A stretch of 64,000 nucleotides of DNA from Thinopyrum elongatum (lineage: Eukaryota > Streptophyta > Magnoliopsida > Poales > Poaceae): positions 283,785,395-283,849,394 of the forward strand of contig CM022298.1 of assembly GCA_011799875.1 (NCBI GenBank). The letters are read 5' to 3'. The notes beneath the pieces are model-generated. The model was not told the DNA's origin and did not search any database. It saw nothing but the letters and a program-made list of their open reading frames with translations. The translations under genes and the position numbers were made by a program. Numbering within the stretch: the stretch's first letter is position 1; every line of letters begins with the position of its first letter. Below are positions 35,035 through 45,323 of the stretch, in pieces.

Positions 35035-36740
35035 GCCCCTCCGGTAGGATCGATGGTCGGCCTCCTCTCTACGTTTGTCACAGCGGCGGAGATCTCATCT
35101 CACCGCCGTCCGGCAGGATAGCCGGCCCAGATCCCCTCTACAATTCTTCGAGGATCTCTTGGGACACGTTCCACTTCTCGGCATTGTCTCTCTGACTCAG
35201 GTATGATCACCCGGTCTGATTCTCCTCCAATGAATCTCCTGGTCCGCCCTGACTATCGGTCCTCCTCCGACGGCTGTCCGAGATTTTCTTCGGCTGCACA
35301 CTCCTCTGGCTCTGGCCACTAGTCTCCTAGCTCCGACGAATTTACGGGTCCAAAAAAACTGTTGATGCACCTCGGCAAATTTGCCTTTTGTCGTCCCCTA
35401 CTGTCTTCATTCCGGCAAGTGTAGATGGAGGTGATCAAGTGGAGTTCTTTTTTCTCAATTGTTTCTCTCCACATGTGGTCGTCCCTGTCATCCTGAACCT
35501 CCAATCTGCCATTCATAGTCCGCCTCTCATGATGGGCTTCCTGCTAGAGATGCATCTTGCAGTCCAAATGTAGGCACTAACAGTCTACACGAAACCATCT
35601 CTCTATCTAGGGTTGATGTCCAGTGAGATTCCACTGCCGATTGCCAAGGTAACCATCTATCAATTCGTGTGTCAACTCCCAAGGCTCTCCACCACATGCA
35701 GGCATCATTTGATTCACATAAAATCGAACCCATATTGTTTGAATTTTATTTGTGTGGATTTTGAAGCACATGAAGCTGCGGATGACAAGACGATGGGAAG
35801 TTTTAGTAGGGGAAACACGTAGATACGAACCATTGGAGAGGTTAGTATTTTATCGGAATTGCTGATTTTTTATATAAGCATGCACATATGCGTGGGCATG
35901 GTACTTCCCTCACTCGGATTATGGAGATCAATCCATGATATAGGTTGAGTTTATCATGAACGGTTTTTTGCCGATTTATACCAGTTTAAACACAATCGAT
36001 GCACACCTATCCAGCCAGATGGGGAATGGTTGGTTATGTTCTCATGTAAGCATTTTCACTGTTATGATCAAATATTTCCTCAACGACTTTGAACTTTCGT
36101 GAAATTGGTGATATTATTGCAGTGAAAGACAAATAGGTGCAAAACAAACTTTCATGAACTTCCGTTGAAGTTCCTGGATATTTTTAGGTGCAAAACAAAT
36201 AGCCAAACATAGCTCAAAAAATGATGCTTGATTGTGGCATATCACTTAGCAACAGTACATGCTATGAACTTACTTAGTAATTGCGCGCACGCGTGTCTAT
36301 GTGTATGGTTAGTTCTATATTTCCATCTTTAGATTGACATTACTTAAGAAAAAGGGAAAATGCTTATGAGTGTGACTTATATTGTACAATATAATAATTG
36401 GCTAATATTAGTTTTGTATATTTGCAATAATGAAACAATTGAAACTGATGTAGTTGAGTACTTTAGATCTATGATGAATTTTCTTACAAGTTATGATCAT
36501 TTAATCTTTAGCTATGTTCGGCTATACGATGGATGCAGAAACACAATACACATGGTGATTTTTGCCCAAGTTATTCCATGAGGGCCTATGCACTGAGCAA
36601 GTTAAGGTTTTCTCATACTTTTATCGCAGCTAATGGTTTGGCATAAACAATATTCTATATGGTCTCACAAAAAAATCCAATGGAAAATTATGTGCCCACA
36701 CGTCTGATAGAATCTACATATATGGATTGAATTGATTCTT
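35035..36740. other. Unrecognised intergenic sequence
   Basis: GC-rich and pyrimidine-rich near 35035-35560, then AT-rich. Strings such as GCCCCTCCGGTAGGAT at 35035 echo GCCCCTCGGGTAGGAC near 26215 on the other side of the Angela element, so the original locus had a local repeat. I see no convincing coding region. Confidence 0.4.
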
Positions 36741-37200
36741 GTTTGTGCATGTCTCCATATAATTGTTCGGATCTACCTTCCACACCTTGGAACCCCCAAC
36801 TGCTAACTCACCACTGCACCGGAGCAGCTTCAGCGACTGGCTTGTCCACTGCTCTAGATCTCCTTGACCTCCATCATGGTCCACCGCACTGGATCTGCTT
36901 CACCGGTGCCCTCGTCCACCACAGTGTAGGCCCTTCACTGACTCCCTCGTCCGCTACATCGCTGGCCCTTCATACGAGCCCTCATCCGCCGCAACAGATC
37001 CGCCTCACCGAAAGCACTGTACACCAAGTCGGATGTGCTTCGCCGACGCCTTCGTCCACTGCACCGGACCCGCTCTATGGACACCATATTCAACTCCACC
37101 GGCCCTGCTTTACTGATGCCATAGCCTCATCAAGTTATTTCAATTTGTACTCCCTTAGTTTTTCTCTGCTTTATTGTCGAACTGTTCACTTAACATAGAT
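36740..37200 (+). repeat. Degenerate short repeat resembling CACCGGATCTGCTTCACCG
   Basis: Several diverged copies of a string like CAC(T/C)GCACCGGA(C/T)C(C/T)GCTTC followed by CGACGCC(C/T)TCGTCC occur. They produce a 151-codon ORF (36743-37198) rich in His, Pro, Ser and Thr. I read it as repeat-derived rather than a protein gene. Confidence 0.35.
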
Positions 37201-38079
37201 TAGCTTTCTTGTATGTCGACATGCACTGCAATCGAAGCACCGGAGCCGCTTTAGCAACTGCGACAGCCGGCCCAAACTCAACTGCAACATGAGCACCATC
37301 GACTATACTTAGCTTTCACATATGACAACGATGCCCATACGCCGCCGAGAATCATGTACTATTCTCCAACGGCCGGTGCGTACGTTTACTTTCTTAGCAT
37401 AAGCACCGCACCTTCGAATTTCTTCAGGGCATCATTCAATTTTTCATGAGACGTGTTATTCTGCTTGCACCTGTAGGTCCATACGTGTGGCAATGAATAG
37501 GTTACATGTGTTAAATCACAAACCAGTGCACATATAATTACAATGGTTTTGTTTTGTCCTAAGTATTACTGTACTTCCTAGATATAACTGCCTACTATTT
37601 TACTTCTTGCATGCTATATTTATGATAATGGTGTTGTTCTGATGCCACCTGTTGGTTACAATTATTGTACTGGACTGCTTGTATGTTCTATATGCTTAAT
37701 TACACATCAGCAAACTAGCTTGTGGTTCCGCCGCTTTAGGTTCGGTTTAACCTACATTTTCGATGATAGCTACGACAACACTACTCCGAGCCTCTGTTCA
37801 TTACTTTTTTGTGCGTTCTTGATCTTCCCAAGTTGCATGACTAAGTTGATGCTTCTATTCATTATGGAGCTGCCAACCCCATCAAGCAAAATACTTTTTC
37901 TTTTGGGGCTGGCACCTCAAACAAGCATAAAAATAGAGTGAAGCACATATATTGTCGTGTAAGCACACACCCTTCTTTCATTAGTTTAGATGAACCATTG
38001 ATGATCAATTCGAACCATTGCATGTGATTAAAACTAGTTTTACCTAAATAGAGTGGAAAGAATAAACTACAACGACTAG

Positions 38080-38153
38080 ATTTGCAACCACGGGATGATG
38101 ACGACATCTTTAAAGAACATTGCAACAGCAACAAGGCTTCAGAGCAACATATG
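38080..38153 (+). other. Possible exon fragment (ends at a GTAAGC donor)
   Basis: An open stretch (LQPRDDDDIFKEHCNSNKAS) ends in ATG followed by GTAAGCC at 38154. It might pair with the acceptor TATGTCCAG at 38670. The gene is unknown; it may be a relic or a long non-coding transcript. Confidence 0.2.
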
Positions 38154-38670
38154 GTAAGCCAGTGTGTTTTAGTACATGTGAAATGTAATGCATGTGGGCT
38201 GCTTTCTTGGCTTGTGCCCTCAACTTGTAATCCTACAAAATTACAAATAGTTCAGTTGTCTGCTTTGCTATATTGCTTGATTCGAATGCCTGTTTGTTAC
38301 TTGTTAGGCTATACCTGAGTTGGCCAATGTGTCAGCAGTGCCTGCTGTACTATCGTAAAGAAATGCATGAGTAATTCATTTGACTCCTTAACTTTTCCTA
38401 TGAACTTCATCACAAGACTGTCTTCGTAGTTTATATGAGGCCACATTGTTTAAGTGTTTTCTCAGATTATTTCAACTGCTTATATGCCTAGGCAACTTAA
38501 ATATAGCGGTGGTACACTGCCTTTCATCTTACCATTTTAATTTGTTTTCGGCTGGTGCAACTTTGAACAATTTAAATATAGCTTGCCATGCTCGGCAATA
38601 ATTTGTATGTCGTTTACCATGTAAGCTTACTACCTGGATCATGCGATAACTATCTCTTACTTATGTCCAG

Positions 38671-38963
38671 CGGAAACCTTTCAAGATGCAGTTCACACTA
38701 GGACACAATGTACAATCCCAAAATCTATTTGTGGAAGCAGTGCGCCATCCATGCTACCATATGTTAGCAGTTCAGAGGCAACACCGTTGGAGAGCAGTCA
38801 GAGCATAGATATTATAGTTCTTGAGGCTCTACAACTGGCAGAAAGAGATGGTGTGGCTGCCATGAATGAGGTAATCTTGATCGTGAGGCTGGAAATTATG
38901 CAATTAGTTGCCCGCATTATGCAAGTAAACCAAGAATTGGAGGAAGTAGAATGTTGCATTTGA
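38671..38963 (+). other. Possible exon fragment with helical ORF
   Basis: Follows the acceptor-like TATGTCCAG and stays open for about 97 codons (includes IVLEALQLAERDGVAAMNE). A GTAATC lies at 38871. No family is recognised. The acidic helical end (VNQELEEVE) is unremarkable. Confidence 0.25.
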
Positions 38964-39419
38964 AGACGGAGGAGGTCCTGCTGCTTCTGCTGTCTGAAAC
39001 CCAGGGTAATCCCAGTTCTTCTTTAGATATCGGTTGAATATAGTCACTAGATTTGTATACTTGCATATTGTGTCATGTGTGTGAATGCATTATGTTGTAA
39101 GACCCCATATTTGTTGTCCATGTGTTGTAATGATCTGATATTTTTAGGCGAGGTAATCCTCAGTACTTGTATGAGTGGACATAAGGTGAACTATTTTTCG
39201 TGTGAGGAGATTGTATTGGATGAAATAACTGTTTGACTCAAAGTGTATCCAACCTATTGAATTCGAAGATCACGACATTTCTAAATCATATTTATACATA
39301 AAGGTGGAATAAATCTTTGTTGTGGTTTTGAAGATATATATAAGAAAACGTAGAATGATGTATGGATATCCGTATCCAAATACAAATTGGATTTGAATTT
39401 AGTTGCGAGGGCCCAGGGT

Positions 39420-40230
39420 AAACATGAATGCTAATTCTCCGAAATTTGAATGAAGCGGCAAAACACCCACTCTCTTTTGTTGGCTGCCCAAAGCCAGTGT
39501 TTGCGAGATTGAAATTACTGTCTACCCTTGACACTTTACATCCTATCGACCTGATTTCCACTGCTGTTAATAGGGGTAGGTTAGTAACTTCAATCGGATG
39601 TGACACGATCGCCTCTCATCCCATTCAGACACGATGGGCACCAAACATGGGCGGGAAACACATATTTGATTCAAACTCGTCCGAAAGACCTATCTCTCCC
39701 TCCATTTTCCCATTCATACACATGGACGGCAAAACAAACTCTCCTCAGCTGAAATCAATGTAGACAAATATTTTAAATAGGGGCAGGTGTGTAACTTCAC
39801 TCAGACGTGACAAACCGCCCTACCTGTTAGCCCCGTTCATACACTGTGGGTGCCAACCATGGGCGCCAAAACACCCTCTCCTCGCCCGAAATCTCTCTCG
39901 GCAAATATTGGGGAGATGCGAGATTACCGTCCTATCCCCAACCGACGAGAAGTCCAAAATTTTAAACGGGGGCTAAGTTCGTAACTTCCCCACATTTCAG
40001 AAAAGCGCGTCCCAAAGTTTGAGATCCCCTCCCCCTCCATTTCCCCATTCATACAATGTCGGTGCCAAACACCCTCCCCACACCGGCCAACCTCCTTCGT
40101 CCGAAACCCCATCCTCCACCTAGCCGGAGCCGCTACCCCTACCCCGTCGTCCACTGCAAGAGATGGAGTCTCTCATCCACAGTGCCGGACCAGGATCCTT
40201 GCATCGCGTCCTCTCGCTTCATCAACGTCG
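39420..40230. repeat. Degenerate tandem repeat, period about 190-207 bp
   Basis: The marker TAGGGGTAGGTTAGTAACTTC at 39571 recurs in altered form at 39778 and 39966. The companion string CATTCATACACTGTGGGTGCCAACCATGGG recurs near 39624, 39832 and 40047, so at least three diverged units are present. Confidence 0.55.
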
Positions 40231-40235
40231 TCATC
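40231..40235. repeat. Candidate target-site duplication TCATC (left copy only)
   Basis: Five bases directly before the Fatima-like LTR. The partner would lie beyond the window end, so it cannot be confirmed here. Confidence 0.4.
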
Positions 40236-41846
40236 TGATGTCTACTATGCAACTTTATTCTTGTAGACACATGTTGGGCCTCCAAGCGCAGAGTTTTGTA
40301 GGACAGTAGCAATTTTCCCTCAAGTGGATGACCTAAGGTTTATCAATCTGTGGGAGGCGTAGGATGAAGATGGTCTCTCTCAAACAACCCTGTAACCAAA
40401 TAATAAAAAGTCTCTTGTGTCCCCAACACACCAAATACAATGGTAATTTGTATAGGTGCACTAGTTCGGCGAAGAGATGGTGATACAAGTGTAGTAATGA
40501 TAGTAGATATTGATTTTTGTAATAGGAACAATAAAAAACAGCAAGGTAGCAATTGATAAAACGGAGCACAAACGGTATTGCAATGCTTGAAAATGAGGCC
40601 TAGGGTCCGTACTTTCGCTAGTCCAATCTCTCAATAGTGCTAATATAATTGGATTATATAACCATCCCTCAACGTGCGATGAAGAATCACTCCATAGTTC
40701 TTATCTAGAGGAGAACCTAAGAAGAAATTGTTTGTAGGGTACGAAACCACCTCAAAGCTATTCTTTTCGATCAATCTATCCTAGAGTTCATACTAAAATA
40801 ACACCAAGCTATTCTTTTCGATCGATCTAACCAAGAGTTCGTACTAAAATAACACCATATGATACACATCAACCAACTCTAATGTCACCTAGATACTCCA
40901 ATGTCACCGCGAGTATCCGTGAGTTGATTATGCGATATGCATCAAGCAATTTCAGATTCATAATACTCAATCCAACACAAAGAACCTCAAAGAGTGCCTC
41001 GAGATTTCTACCGGAGAAACAAGGACGAAAATGTGCATCAACCCCTATGCATAGATAACCCCAATGTCACCTCGGGAATCCGTGAGTTGAGTGCCAAGAC
41101 ACAGATCAAGTGCTCTCAAATCCATAAAAGTATTCAATCCAATAAAATGAAATCTCAAAGGGAAAACTCAATTCATCACAACAAGATAGAGAGGGGAAAA
41201 CACCATAGGATCCAACTATATTAACAAAGCCCGCGATACATCAAGATCGTGCCATCTCAAGAAAATGAGAGAGAGAGAGAGATTAAACACATAGCTACTG
41301 GTACAAACCCTCAGCCCCGAGGTTGGACTACTCTCTCCTCATCATGGTAGCCGCCGGGATGATGAAGATGGCCACCGATGATGATTTCCCCCTCCGGCAA
41401 GGTGCCAAAACGGGGTCTAGATTGGTTTTTTGTGGCTACAGAGGCTTGCGGCGGTGGAACTTCTGATCTAGGGTTATTTCTGGGGGTTTCTCTATTTATA
41501 GGATTTTTCAGCGTTGGAATCACGTGAAGATGGGCCTCGAGGTGAGCACAACCCACCTGGGCACGCCTGGGCCTCCTGGCACGCCCAGGTGTCTTGTGCC
41601 CACCTCCCTCACCTTCTGGTCCTCCCACGAAGCTTCTAGTGCCTCTTTTGTTCCAAAAAATTCATCAAAAAGTTTCATTGCATTTGGAGAACTTTTCTTT
41701 CTGCACAAAAAACAACACCACGGTAGTTCTGCTGAAAACAATGTCAGTCCGGGTTAGTTCCATGCAAATCATACCAAAACCATATAAAATTGTTGTAAAC
41801 ATGGCATGAATACTTCATAAATTATAGATATGTTGGAGACGTATCA
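40236..41846 (-). repeat. 3' LTR of the Fatima-like element
   Basis: Begins TGATGTCTACTATGCAAC and ends GAGACGTATCA on the plus strand, with a GA run near 41268-41281. No second LTR is in the window. Confidence 0.8.
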
Positions 41847-41862
41847 GCATCCCCAAGCTTAA
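41847..41862 (-). other. Polypurine tract of the Fatima-like element
   Basis: Minus strand reads TTAAGCTTGGGGATGC directly before TGATACGTC; it fixes the orientation as minus. Confidence 0.7.
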
Positions 41863-41868
41863 TTCCTA

Positions 41869-41873
41869 CTCGC
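41869..41873. repeat. Target-site duplication CTCGC (left copy)
   Basis: CTCGC precedes the first Tat element and recurs at 55155-55159 directly after it. Confidence 0.9.
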
Positions 41874-42728
41874 TGTCGGGGTACGACACCTATGGGATCC
41901 CGAGAGACCCCTTTACGATTCGGCGGGGGGAGAGGTATACGCAAAGAGCAGAACCAACGATCGACGCGGGAAGTTTTTATCCAGCTTTGGGCCGCTGATC
42001 AGCGTAAAACCCTACTCCTGCTTTGTGTTCTTATTAATGTTCTTGAGCCCAACCTTCCGGAGCGCTCGCTGTGAACAGTACGTTCAAAGAGCAGCTACGC
42101 ATGCAGAATGGGCCAGAAGTTCTTCCCCTCTGTAGCAGTTGCCTTGGGCCTCCTTTTATACGCTCAAAGGGGTCACCACAGTGGCAAAATGTACATACAT
42201 TGAGGTGTAAAGTAGCTACAGGGTATCATACCTAACCCCTGACGGACTAGGACGAACACATTTAATGCACCGTGAGGTGTCCGTTTAGGTGTCCTCACTT
42301 TCTTGGGGATGGAAAAAGGGGCCATCCCATCAGCACCGCTTAAGCTCTCCCCCATTGGCGCATCGCCACGCATCCAAGGAAGGATCCAGAATGTCGGGTT
42401 CGTCGCTGTGCTAAAGCGGTGGCACAGCAACAAAACCTTGCCGGGCACCAAGCCTTGCCGGGCGCCAAGCCTTGCCGGGCACCATGCCTTGCCGGGCGCT
42501 GATCCTTACCGGGCTCCGCAGGCCACCCCGGCAAGATCTTGCCAGGGAAGCTGGCCTTCGGATTCCAGCTCTTCTTATCTGTTGATCCTCAGATCTCTTA
42601 CTTGATGATTTCTTTGATGGCCATAATCAACCTCGAACTGTTCCCCGGCAAGCCTTGCCGCGAGGATGGCTACAACTGCCCGTGCACAAGTACGGGGTAC
42701 TAGTGGCCCAATACTTAGTACACCGACA
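41874..42728 (-). repeat. 3' LTR of Tat-1
   Basis: Carries five copies of a 17-bp repeat at 42436-42521 and a TATA-like TTTTATAC near 42154-42161. Partner LTR at 54266-55154. Confidence 0.9.
42436..42521. repeat. 17-bp tandem repeat CCTTGCCGGGCRCCAAG, five units
   Basis: Units start at 42436, 42453, 42470, 42487 and 42504. The last two are more diverged. The other LTR has seven units. Confidence 0.88.
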
Positions 42729-42740
42729 GGTGCCCCCGGG
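42729..42740 (-). other. Polypurine tract of Tat-1
   Basis: Minus strand reads CCCGGGGGCACC directly before the LTR start TGTCGG. Confidence 0.65.
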
Positions 42741-42963
42741 CCTAGGCCATACACGAGTGCGAGGCGTTGTTGGGCTAGGCCCAAACAGTGCACGGGCACG
42801 TGTGGCAGGGGATTAACTGCTCGTAAATATCTCGTTTACTGTGCCCCCCACTACACGCACCAAGCGCGCGACGTGGGAAGCGTGCCTCAAAGGCTGCAAC
42901 TGCGATGCGCCTATAGAGGCGCATTCACATTGGGGAATAAAAGAGGCGGCCCCACTCCTTCCC

Positions 42964-42972
42964 CATAAAAAG
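42964..42972 (+). promoter_or_regulatory. Possible TATA box of the antisense gene
   Basis: CATAAAAAG, about 165 bp before the ATG at 43130, followed by a pyrimidine-rich leader without upstream ATG in the last 100 bp. Position suits a separate promoter for the plus-strand gene. Confidence 0.45.
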
Positions 42973-43129
42973 TAGAAGCTGCAGAGGCGCAAGCCTATTT
43001 ACCCCCCTCTTCTTCTCAATCTGGCCGTCGCCATCGCCTTTCTCCTCTCGAGCTCAGAGCGAAGCTTTTCCTCTTCCGCCCGCCGCTTCCACGCTCGCTT
43101 CACCCCCAGCTTCCACCCTCACAGCCGCC

Positions 43130-43723
43130 ATGCCGCCCAAGGCCAGCAAAGGCAAGGGCAAGGAAGCGAAAGCCGACGTCCCGGAGAGCGAACTGGCGAA
43201 GATGCAGAAGAAGTATGTCGTCTACCCCCCATCGCTTGATGCAGAAGCTCTGAAGAGGCGGTACCAATGCATGTGGGCAAAGGAGACGCAAGCTCACCCC
43301 GCCACACGCGTGATTCCAGGTTCTTGTTCCAACAGTGGATCGGACAGATACCCTTTCTTCGCTGTGTATTTCTATTGCGGGCTCTGCCCCCCTTTTTCCG
43401 ACTTCTTCAATGATATCATGTACACATACGGCTTTCATCTCCTCGATTTCACGCCGAATGCGGTACTATGCATGTCCATCTTGGCCCATCTTTGCGAAAA
43501 CTTCGCCGGAGTGATTCCCAACTCTACTCTTTTTCGCCATTACTTCTTCCCCCGCATCCAAAAAGGAGAGGCCCTCTCTGGTTCTATCGCCTGGATTCCA
43601 AGGGCTTGGAATAAGGAAATATACCCAGAAGGAGTTTACCGCAAAAAGTGGGACGAATGGCGGGCTGAATGGTGCTGGATCAAGGAAGCAGATCCCCATC
43701 TGTTTTGTCTCCCCCGGCAATAG
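43130..43723 (+). pseudogene. Antisense gene of Tat-1, exon 1 N-terminal part (putative gypsy-type transposon domain)
   Basis: Lies opposite to gag-pol. The ATG sits in GCCGCCATGCC, a strong plant start context. After a Lys-rich start, residues 30-197 resemble the family annotated as putative gypsy-type transposon protein (PF04195): FCGLCPPFSDFF-like YCGLCPPFSDFF, YGFHLLDFTPNAV, SILAHLCENFAGV, LFRHYFFPRIQ and WRAEWCWI. Biochemical function is unknown. A TAG at 43721-43723 ends this frame; similar sequence (FDFLRRRIAPLQNRGRPAW) continues in another frame downstream, so exon 1 has both nonsense and frameshift damage. Confidence 0.8.
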
Positions 43724-44704
43724 AAGGTGGTCCGCGGCAGCGGTTGGAGCAGTCTTGCCGCTGATGACGATGGAGATGATTAGCTTCGACTTTCTCCGCC
43801 GCCGCATCGCCCCCTTGCAGAACAGGGGAAGGCCAGCTTGGGAATATAGAAACGTGGCAGATATCATGAGATTGCGCCCCGGGTAGAATAATAATCTGAC
43901 AACTATGTAGCTTGGTGCTCTCCGTCAATAATTATTCCAGCGCAAAGACAAGCATCGGCTGCCGGCAAGGATTGTCCCTTTGTCCAACAACTCCGCCTTG
44001 GGGTCAATCATCGCCTTCATGCCGATGTTCAATGCCCACGGTCTTGACGCGACTTGGGCCGAGCCAACCGAGGAGGAAGCACAGAAGTTTTTTGACAACT
44101 TGACGGAGAGACCCGTCTGGCAAGAGACAGATTTCATCCGAGCCACCACCGACCAAGAAGTAGCTTACATTGCTACTAGGGTGGAGGAGGCAAATCTTGC
44201 CGCGGAGGCCGGCGGCGTTGGCTTCACAGAATGGGAAACCAGCGACGCAGAGGTAGAAGTGGAGGTAAAACCTGCCGGGAAGGACAAAGCTGCCGGGGAA
44301 CAGAGCAGCACAGCCGCTGAGAGCTCGTCCGACGAGGACACGGCCGAAGAACAAACGCAAGAAGAGCTCCCAGCCCCGAAGAAGACGAAGCGTGTTCTTC
44401 GGAAGGCTACATCTGGCATCCCGGCAAGCCAGCCTTCTTCGAGCGGCGAGGCTCCCGGCAAGAAAGTGGCCGGCAAGACTGCACCGCGGCAAGGGGTTCG
44501 TCAACAACCTACGCGGCGCGCGAGACCCACACCAGCGGCCACTGCTGGGGCGACAGGGGTGTCTCGCACAACCGCACCGGAAGCTGCCCCGGCGCCTGCC
44601 ACAGCCAAGCGGCCTAGGACCCCTCCTCCGCCTCCCCACTCAGACATTGCAGCGGAGGCCGATTTCGACATCTCCGGCTTTAGTCCGGAGCGAGAAGAAG
44701 AAGA
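43724..44704 (+). pseudogene. Antisense gene of Tat-1, exon 1 C-terminal part
   Basis: Continues the domain in a second frame (SNNSALGSIIAFMPMF, LDATWAEPTEEEAQKFFD, DQEVAYIATRVEEANLA), then a low-complexity acidic and Ala/Pro/Arg-rich linker. Stops occur between 43724 and 43979. The exon ends GAAGAAGAAGA before donor GTGAGT at 44705. Confidence 0.75.
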
Positions 44705-44778
44705 GTGAGTACTTTGCCACAGCCTTTATATTTCAATCTTGGATCGATCTTACTAACTTGCTCATATTGTCTCTGCAG
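44705..44778 (+). other. Intron 1 of the Tat-1 antisense gene
   Basis: GTGAGT ... TTGTCTCTGCAG, 74 bp. The exon 1 remainder GA joins T of exon 2 to give Asp, and the exon 2 frame stays open, so phase is consistent. Confidence 0.7.
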
Positions 44779-45215
44779 TGATGCAGAAACCTTGCTGGAT
44801 AGGATGGCGAAGAGGACAAAGACTTCCACGGGCGACGAGCCCCCGGCAGGCTCCACGAGCATGCCAGAAACCATCGTCGTCAGCCCGGAGCCCAGTCCTC
44901 AATGCAGCCCCCAGCACAGCCCCCAGCATAAGTTCACTGTTCTTTTTCCGCTGGCGGGTGCTGAGTCTTCCATTCTTGCCGCTGATATCCTTGGGCTCAC
45001 AGGAGAAGAACGGCAACAACGAGAGTTGTCGAAAGACGTCCCCGTCGTGCCACCTTCATCGACCACGCCGCCCACAAGCACGTCCCCGGCAAGAGATCCT
45101 ACCGACGAGCCCATCCTAACTTAGGAGGAGCCGGCAAGCATGGACACCGGCAACCCTCCCCCGGCAACCGAAGTTGCCGGGAAGGGCGAGGCCACCTCTC
45201 AACAGCTCGACGCAG
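44779..45215 (+). pseudogene. Antisense gene of Tat-1, exon 2
   Basis: Ser/Thr/Pro-rich linker (SPEPSPQCSPQHSPQHK) with a TAG at 45122-45124 in frame. The same frame stays open from there to the donor CAG/GTAATT at 45216. Confidence 0.65.
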
Positions 45216-45323
45216 GTAATTGATTGCCTCAGAATGCTTGTTACTCTTTCCCTTATCTCTCTGTCTTTAGTCGCTTCAAACTTCAATCTCGATCTTATTC
45301 TGTTCTCCTCCTTCGTCCTTTAG
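45216..45323 (+). other. Intron 2 of the Tat-1 antisense gene
   Basis: GTAATT ... CGTCCTTTAG, 108 bp. The remainder G joins AG to give Glu, then FPVMEHMD in the frame of exon 3. Confidence 0.65.

Larger units (their letters stand above)
37201..39359. other. AT-rich intergenic sequence
   Basis: Apart from the two possible exon fragments I see no gene, LTR or terminal inverted repeat in this stretch. Confidence 0.4.

Noticed and set aside
36743..37198. 151-codon ORF considered as a host gene
   Set aside because: It is His/Pro/Ser/Thr-rich and built from diverged copies of one short string. I see no start context or homology to support a gene.
42436..42521. Regular short repeats considered as a CRISPR-like array
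   Set aside because: The units are directly adjacent with no spacers and lie inside an LTR of a plant retrotransposon.
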